DNA from: JBOFDP01 sp051647125
GTDB taxonomy: Bacteria; Bacteroidota; Bacteroidia; Chitinophagales; Chitinophagaceae
Assembly (NCBI GenBank): GCA_051647125.1
Contig: JBOFDP010000101.1
Coordinates: 1 to 11,701 of the forward strand
Reading direction: 5' to 3'
DNA length: 11,701 nucleotides
Under the pieces are notes generated by a model. The model was not told the DNA's origin. It ran no database searches and saw only the letters and a list, made by a program, of their open reading frames with translations. Made by a program: the position numbers and the translations under genes. This document shows positions 8,301 to 11,701 of this stretch, piece by piece (positions within the stretch are counted from its first letter, which is position 1; every line of letters starts with the position of its first letter).

Positions 8301-10112
8301 TATATCCAATGCTATATTTTTTAATACCTCTATTTGTACATTTTCAAGCGTAGATTTTATATTGGTCAAGGCATGCTTATTGGACAGTTTTCTATGCTCA
8401 AAAATAGCACTTGCTCTAATATTATTATCTTTGATATTGATATTCAACAAATTATTATTCTTCAAAAAAATATCATTAATAGTCATGTTTTTAAATTCAT
8501 AATTCTTTAATACTATTTTATCAATATGGGCTTTAAGTTTACCTTGCACACTATCAAAATTCATTATAATACTCGTATTATAAATTCCTTTATTAAAAAT
8601 ATTTGTAAAACAAAAACTATCTATATCCATACGAATGTTAGCATGATTGAAAAAAGAAGGGTCATTCATTTGCTTATTTCCAGTAATAGCAATAAAACCA
8701 TTTGGATGTTGTATTTCTGTATTTATGATCCATGAATTATTATACCAATAGCCTTCACCTCTAATATCAATAATATCAATAATAAAATAAGGATACCATT
8801 TTTTTAATGCAGGATAAAGAAGATTCATTTTTGTAGTATCACTAAACCCATACCATTTACATTGTTCTATTTGCTGAGCAACCGCATATTGATTATTTTT
8901 TTGTGCATATTGATTATTGAAGACGACATCTATATAATTAGGTATTTGTAGCTGAATTTTAGAGTGTCCAGTATCAAAATTACCACTCCATTGTATTTCC
9001 ATTTCTATAGGCTGTTTTAGTTGATATGTAGGAAAAAAGGTTTGTATATCTTGTTCTTCAATCCTAGCTTTAATGGTCGAATACAGGTCATTTTGGTGAG
9101 ATAAACTAATCTTCATATTGAATATGCTATAAAGACTTTTTATTTGAAAATTATTACACCTTAGTTTTTTATTTGGAGTTGATTCTACATCAAATTTCAA
9201 ATCTATAGGGAGTTGATTTACATTAAAATTTGACAATGTTATAAAGCCATTTTTCAAAGGTGTTGTTTGTAGATTAAATTGTGATAACATAAGCAGATTT
9301 TCCTTTGTTTGCATATCCTCTATCATTACATTTGATTGATAAATAGATAATATATTATTCTTAGCTAACGCAATTATTTTTGTGGGTGAAAAAGCAATAA
9401 TATCATTCCATATTTTTTGAAAATCTATAGCATTAGTATCCGCTTTGTAAGCTGTTCTCCAGTTTAATGATTCTATTAAAGTACTACTTGTTGAGGTATT
9501 TGAAAACAATGATTTTTTATTTTTATACGCTACCTTAAGTAAAGAAATATGATGTTCTGCTGAATTAGTATCAATAATATTAACAAACAACCTATGAGCA
9601 TTAACCTCATTAATTTGAATATATGAAGAAACTGAATCTGTGGTATTTGATGACAACAAAGTTTCATAGTTCCAATATTGCTGATTTATTTTCCTTATAT
9701 TAACGATAGCATCTGTTATATCTATCCTTTGAATAGGAATTTCTCCTGAAAAAAGTTTAGAAATCATTACATCTACCTTAAAAGACTTTGTATACAAAAA
9801 GGTATCCCTTAAAAGACTATCCTGCAATAACAAATTTTTTCCTTGAATATTACCTAATATATCTATCATAAGATAGTTTATAGACACTACTTTTCCTGTT
9901 TTCTTTTGTACCTCTGCTACAAAAATTTCTTGTACCCAATGCTGAAACATAGGGGTTTGCATCACTATCCATAAGGTAATGATAAGTAATAAAAAAATTC
10001 CCATCAAGTATGAAAATATTTTCTTCAACCTACGTAATACAACGTGCATTAATTTAAAATAATTTAGGCAAAAATACTTAAAAAAACCTGTGGGATAGAA
10101 GTATTTTTTCAT
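5316..10112 (-). CDS. tamB: TamB-like translocation and assembly / lipid-transport protein (DUF490, AsmA-like)
   Basis: A 1598-residue envelope protein. One N-terminal membrane segment (about 33-51) anchors it in the inner membrane. A very long beta-rich region follows, with repeated short strands and no cysteine-rich or enzymatic motifs, as expected for the AsmA/TamB bridge-like fold. The C-terminal third (about 1150-1565) carries the conserved TamB domain: GTFDITGNN, AYPLEGAKIVIYSS, NHFGLYGIYNIEKGSYNLP, NYIEWTGDVNG, then FFDRIQGN and SYLFITNSFAPPDN, ending in VGFRKEF. A lysine-rich tail of about 30 residues closes the protein. In other bacteria TamB works with an outer-membrane Omp85 protein and is implicated in outer-membrane biogenesis or phospholipid transport; no such partner gene is in the window. 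It is longer than E. coli TamB (1259), usual for Bacteroidota. M22 (ATG at 10049-10047) is a credible alternative start: it gives the common short basic leader before the membrane helix. A G9 run near the 3' end is notable. Confidence 0.93.
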   Translation of the reverse strand: MKKYFYPTGFFKYFCLNYFKLMHVVLRRLKKIFSYLMGIFLLLIITLWIVMQTPMFQHWVQEIFVAEVQKKTGKVVSINYLMIDILGNIQGKNLLLQDSLLRDTFLYTKSFKVDVMISKLFSGEIPIQRIDITDAIVNIRKINQQYWNYETLLSSNTTDSVSSYIQINEVNAHRLFVNIIDTNSAEHHISLLKVAYKNKKSLFSNTSTSSTLIESLNWRTAYKADTNAIDFQKIWNDIIAFSPTKIIALAKNNILSIYQSNVMIEDMQTKENLLMLSQFNLQTTPLKNGFITLSNFNVNQLPIDLKFDVESTPNKKLRCNNFQIKSLYSIFNMKISLSHQNDLYSTIKARIEEQDIQTFFPTYQLKQPIEMEIQWSGNFDTGHSKIQLQIPNYIDVVFNNQYAQKNNQYAVAQQIEQCKWYGFSDTTKMNLLYPALKKWYPYFIIDIIDIRGEGYWYNNSWIINTEIQHPNGFIAITGNKQMNDPSFFNHANIRMDIDSFCFTNIFNKGIYNTSIIMNFDSVQGKLKAHIDKIVLKNYEFKNMTINDIFLKNNNLLNINIKDNNIRASAIFEHRKLSNKHALTNIKSTLENVQIEVLKNIALDIFKDSSLLILRDSVSVFGKIEASIEEVNNKKNIILKSPKLALYSSLKEDYFYLYNIEYDYQDKANEDVNIGFNSNLITGRLQCNKKSFSLQRIANYFINTYITNYTFNVINKQDTTLSDFIFLLKAHNLKSLNHYFSYPLRNIDTLDVGVLYQENTKKITANVLVKNLEYGTLSLQNFSIKNEGKEKNLDFRINMDQLMYNEYNFVGSGNLQFQVKKNNLSLNISTDNRGILGNVHFDNELLFLKNHSVCLKINDIAIDVLKRKYRTNKKGVFYWGNHVPFSDSFLSVQEVGKSEQLIIRPIHDDEAKKEIIQVTLSELDLSGFNDVLKSFHTKLNGLFTFQCNIRNMFNGRKETFIEYKGFFKNLLLNNIAIGNPVFTGNYYPLKKDIYYDIKNEDRNFAISSIGHINFGDKKSDIALNITSIPIGFIQPYITTVFDYIDANVQGNINISQRSQNISINGDLNIPKVLLKIAYTQVNYVVDTMKILLRDSLLFFDETIFKTHDVSQDIGYIKGNFLQKNLFSYLQYGVHIRTPGIMVFNTDMKTGDVYSLVAKAKGTFDITGNNKEIFLRAKAYPLEGAKIVIYSSRSTETNSLGSFITFKNYKTKDSVVQRDSTASLLMDILVDINPQSTIAADIWTSNTGDEKIQTQGIGTLRVISNPQNHFGLYGIYNIEKGSYNLPIEYAERLLLVDSRFNNYIEWTGDVNGKVSINLIYNIPNADFNALISSNGTSSTSSLVIDQFRNFKGPVDILMKVSNSLLKPSFKFDLEIPSSNVLKNNPETKTFFDRIQGNETELLRQASYLFITNSFAPPDNMITSSIIVSGVTGALSSAVSSQINNLLAKPFAKIAPTLKFNIITDLYGVNSSGGNFSNTLVDRMKFGASISQNLFDNRFSYFISTAGDFGLGNTTNKATFLPDAEARYNIKKDGSIYVRAFINNSISQGENYSYGKNSRQGGGVGFRKEFNSFKDLFTFKKDTTKNKKKAKIKLKKDTISN
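5434..5442. repeat. Nine-base C/G homopolymer inside tamB
   Basis: Nine C on the plus strand, read as nine G in tamB, cover codons 1557-1560 (CAG GGG GGG GGT, residues Q-G-G-G). A G:C run this long is striking in such AT-rich sequence. The reading frame is intact with nine G. With eight G the next codons become GTG TAG; with ten they become TGT AGG GTT TCG TAA. Either slip therefore stops translation at once and removes the FRKEF strand and the lysine-rich tail. Confidence 0.9.
8884..8925. repeat. Short tandem duplication inside tamB (21-base period)
   Basis: GCATATTGATTATT occurs at 8884-8897 and again at 8905-8918, a spacing of 21 bases. In the TamB protein this gives NNQYAQK followed by NNQYAVA, a seven-residue in-frame duplication that has begun to diverge. 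It is a small replication-slippage type event and does not disturb the frame. Confidence 0.7.
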
Positions 10113-10141
10113 TTTTTATAAAAGATTTCAAAATTATTCAT
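10109..10141 (-). other. Possible 10-codon upstream ORF overlapping the tamB start
   Basis: On the minus strand an ATG at 10141-10139, in the loop of the inverted repeat, opens MNNFEIFYKK and ends at TGA (10111-10109). That stop overlaps the tamB start codon as ATGA. Such overlaps often couple translation. There is no Shine-Dalgarno and the peptide has no recognisable character, so it may be chance in AT-rich DNA. It matters only if tamB really starts at 10112 and the transcript begins upstream of 10141. Confidence 0.25.
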
Positions 10142-10154
10142 TTTGAAATCTTTT
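10120..10154. repeat. Perfect 15-bp inverted repeat with 5-base loop, upstream of tamB
   Basis: AAAAGATTTCAAAAT (10120-10134), spacer TATTC (10135-10139), then the exact reverse complement ATTTTGAAATCTTTT (10140-10154). It lies between the divergent starts of tamB (10112) and the aconitase gene (10262), 7 bases upstream of the tamB ATG. It could be a protein-binding operator, since a TAnnTTTG box for tamB (TAATTTTG, 10136-10129) overlaps it, or an RNA hairpin in the tamB leader. A terminator is unlikely because neither neighbour ends here. Confidence 0.75.
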
Positions 10155-10197
10155 CATATTTATTTTAATATCAATCAGCTATGTATTTATAAAAAAA

Positions 10198-10228
10198 TTG
10201 GTATTTTTTTTAAAATTTTATATCTTTG
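10198..10228 (+). promoter_or_regulatory. Bacteroidota-type promoter for the aconitase gene
   Basis: TTG (10198-10200), 20 bases, then TATCTTTG (10221-10228) matches the phylum's -33 and -7 elements at ideal spacing. Transcription should start near 10235, leaving about 27 bases before the ATG at 10262. This is the best promoter match in the window. No repressor or activator site is evident between it and the start codon. Confidence 0.75.
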
Positions 10229-10261
10229 TGTTTTTTATAAACCCAATAAAAGCTTTACACT

Positions 10262-11701
10262 ATGGCATTTGATATCAATCTTATACAAAAAGTATACCAC
10301 CATATCCCCAAAAGTATGGCTATTGCCAAAAAGGTTTTAAATAGACCTATGACTTTATCTGAAAAAATTTTGTATGCACATTTACACGAACCGATAAAAG
10401 AAGCTTATGAACGAGGAAAAAGCTATGTAGAATTTAAGCCTGATCGGGTAGCCATGCAAGATGCTACCGCTCAAATGGCTCTTTTGCAATTTATGACATG
10501 TGGGCGTGATAAAGTAGCAGTTCCTTCTACTGTACATTGCGATCATCTCATACAAGCTAAAATAGATGCTAAAACTGATTTAAGGATAGCAGAAGATGAG
10601 TCTAAAGAAGTATATAATTTTTTATCTTCAGTATCTAATAAATATGGAATAGGATTTTGGAAACCTGGTGCAGGAATCATTCACCAAATAGTGCTTGAAA
10701 ATTATGCTTTTCCGGGGGGTATGATGATTGGTACAGATAGCCATACTCCTAATGCTGGAGGCTTAGGAATGATTGCTATAGGTGTGGGTGGTGCTGATGC
10801 TGTAGACGTCATGGTAGGATTATCTTGGGAATTAAAAATGCCTAAGCTTATAGGAATTAAACTTACAGGCAAGCTTACAGGATGGGCTTCTGCGAAAGAT
10901 ATTATTCTTAAAGTAGCTGGCATTTTAACTGTTAAAGGCGGTACTGGATGTATTGTAGAATATTTTGGTGAAGGGGCTGAAAGTTTAAGTACCACAGGCA
11001 AAGGCACTATCTGTAATATGGGTGCAGAGATAGGAGCTACTTGCTCATTATTTGCTTATGATGAAAAAATGTTTGATTATCTAAAAGCTACAAATAGAGA
11101 AGATGTTGCTATATTGGCAAATGGTATTAAAGAACATTTGAGATCAGATAAAGAAGTGTATGAGAATCCGCAAAAATATTACGATGAAGTGATAGAAATT
11201 AATTTGAATGAACTTGAACCTTATATTAACGGACCATTCACCCCTGATTTAGCCACCCCTATTTCTAAAATGAAAGAAGTAGCCAAAGACAATGGATGGT
11301 CAACAGAAGTAAAAGTAGGTTTAATTGGCTCTTGTACCAATTCCTCTTACGAGGATATTAGCCGAGCTATAGACTTAGTTAAACAAGCCAATGAAAAAGG
11401 TCTTTTGGCTAAGGCAGAATATATGATTACACCTGGTAGTGAACTTATTAGGTATACTATTGAAAGAGATGGTTTTTTAAAAATTTTTGATAGTATAGGT
11501 GCAAAAGTTTTTGCCAATGCCTGTGGACCTTGTATTGGTATGTGGGAGCGTATGGGAGCGGGAAAAAAAGAGAAAAATACTATTGTACATTCATTTAATA
11601 GAAATTTCCAAGCAAGACAAGACGGTAATCCCAATACCTATGCCTTCGTTGCTTCTCCAGAAATAGTTACCGTCTTAGCCCTCACTGGTGATTTAACTTT
11701 T
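10262..11701 (+). CDS. acnA: Aconitate hydratase, mitochondrial type (N-terminal 480 residues, cut by window edge)
   Basis: Interconverts citrate and isocitrate through cis-aconitate in the TCA cycle, using a [4Fe-4S] cluster in the cytosol. The frame is open for 480 codons to the edge; the family is about 750-780 residues, so the C-terminal swivelling domain is missing here. The cluster ligands are C358 (GSCTNSS), C421 and C424 (ACGPCIG). Substrate and catalytic residues visible include Q71, D94-H95, D159-S160-H161 (GTDSHT), R447 and R452 (FNRNFQAR). The cysteine and arginine numbers coincide with those I recall for mature pig mitochondrial aconitase, confirming the mitochondrial subtype rather than the IRP/AcnA or AcnB types of E. 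coli. The start ATG follows a good promoter and gives the typical MAFDI N-terminus. It is divergent from tamB. Two long antisense open frames within it (10702-11007 and 11347-11634) are composition shadows. Confidence 0.97.
   Translation, partial: MAFDINLIQKVYHHIPKSMAIAKKVLNRPMTLSEKILYAHLHEPIKEAYERGKSYVEFKPDRVAMQDATAQMALLQFMTCGRDKVAVPSTVHCDHLIQAKIDAKTDLRIAEDESKEVYNFLSSVSNKYGIGFWKPGAGIIHQIVLENYAFPGGMMIGTDSHTPNAGGLGMIAIGVGGADAVDVMVGLSWELKMPKLIGIKLTGKLTGWASAKDIILKVAGILTVKGGTGCIVEYFGEGAESLSTTGKGTICNMGAEIGATCSLFAYDEKMFDYLKATNREDVAILANGIKEHLRSDKEVYENPQKYYDEVIEINLNELEPYINGPFTPDLATPISKMKEVAKDNGWSTEVKVGLIGSCTNSSYEDISRAIDLVKQANEKGLLAKAEYMITPGSELIRYTIERDGFLKIFDSIGAKVFANACGPCIGMWERMGAGKKEKNTIVHSFNRNFQARQDGNPNTYAFVASPEIVTVLALTGDLTF

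Noticed and set aside
8058..8735. Several plus-strand open frames of 69-89 codons within tamB.
   Set aside because: They are Ile/Phe/Lys-rich shadows of the tamB coding strand, overlap one another and have no recognisable domain.
8763..8785. Nine-base tandem repeat (TAATATCAA) in tamB encoding IID-IID.
   Set aside because: It is very short and of simple composition; nothing suggests more than coding for alternating hydrophobic beta-strand residues.
10702..11007. Minus-strand open frame of 101 codons inside the aconitase gene.
   Set aside because: It is proline- and serine-rich as expected from reading the aconitase codons backwards; the sense frame has all catalytic residues.
11347..11634. 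Minus-strand open frame of 95 codons inside the aconitase gene.
   Set aside because: Antisense to the cluster-binding region of aconitase; no start context or family resemblance.

Overview
The window comes from an AT-rich member of the Bacteroidota, judged from several independent signs. The two upstream regions with the clearest signals carry the phylum's promoter pattern (TTG or TTTG, about 20 bases, then TAnnTTTG). No gene has a Shine-Dalgarno sequence in front of it. The aconitase is of the mitochondrial type usual in this phylum, TamB has the long Bacteroidota form with a C-terminal FRKEF ending, and one gene matches a Bacteroidota-restricted uncharacterised family (DUF6261). Genus or species cannot be named from this sequence. 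The low GC by eye would suit a host-associated or small-genome lineage, but every gene here looks intact, with no sign of decay.

Layout: 1-288 (minus) is the N-terminal half of ruvA, cut by the left edge. A 414-base divergent intergenic region (289-702) follows. Then comes a plus-strand DUF6261-like gene (703-1413), which ends tail to tail with pepT by sharing the 4 bases TTAA. From 10112 down to 1410 four genes run on the minus strand in the order tamB, dxr, rseP, pepT. Spacings are 118, 35 and 6 bases, so dxr-rseP-pepT looks like one operon. tamB is either its first gene or a separate unit read through a 118-base gap that holds a possible dxr promoter. At the right, a divergent 149-base region separates tamB from an aconitase gene on the plus strand (10262 to the edge, 480 codons seen).

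Functionally this is mostly housekeeping: Holliday-junction processing (RuvA), TCA cycle (aconitase), isoprenoid precursor synthesis (Dxr), envelope work (TamB, the intramembrane protease RseP) and peptide use (PepT). dxr next to rseP is a familiar bacterial arrangement linked to envelope growth.

I see no convincing undescribed system. The details most worth a second look are: a run of nine G in the 3' end of tamB, where loss or gain of a single G gives a stop at once; a perfect 15-bp inverted repeat just upstream of tamB, combined with a 10-codon upstream ORF that overlaps the tamB start as ATGA; and the unexplained DUF6261-like gene behind a long AT-rich divergent region. No tRNA, rRNA, CRISPR array, insertion sequence or pseudogene was found.
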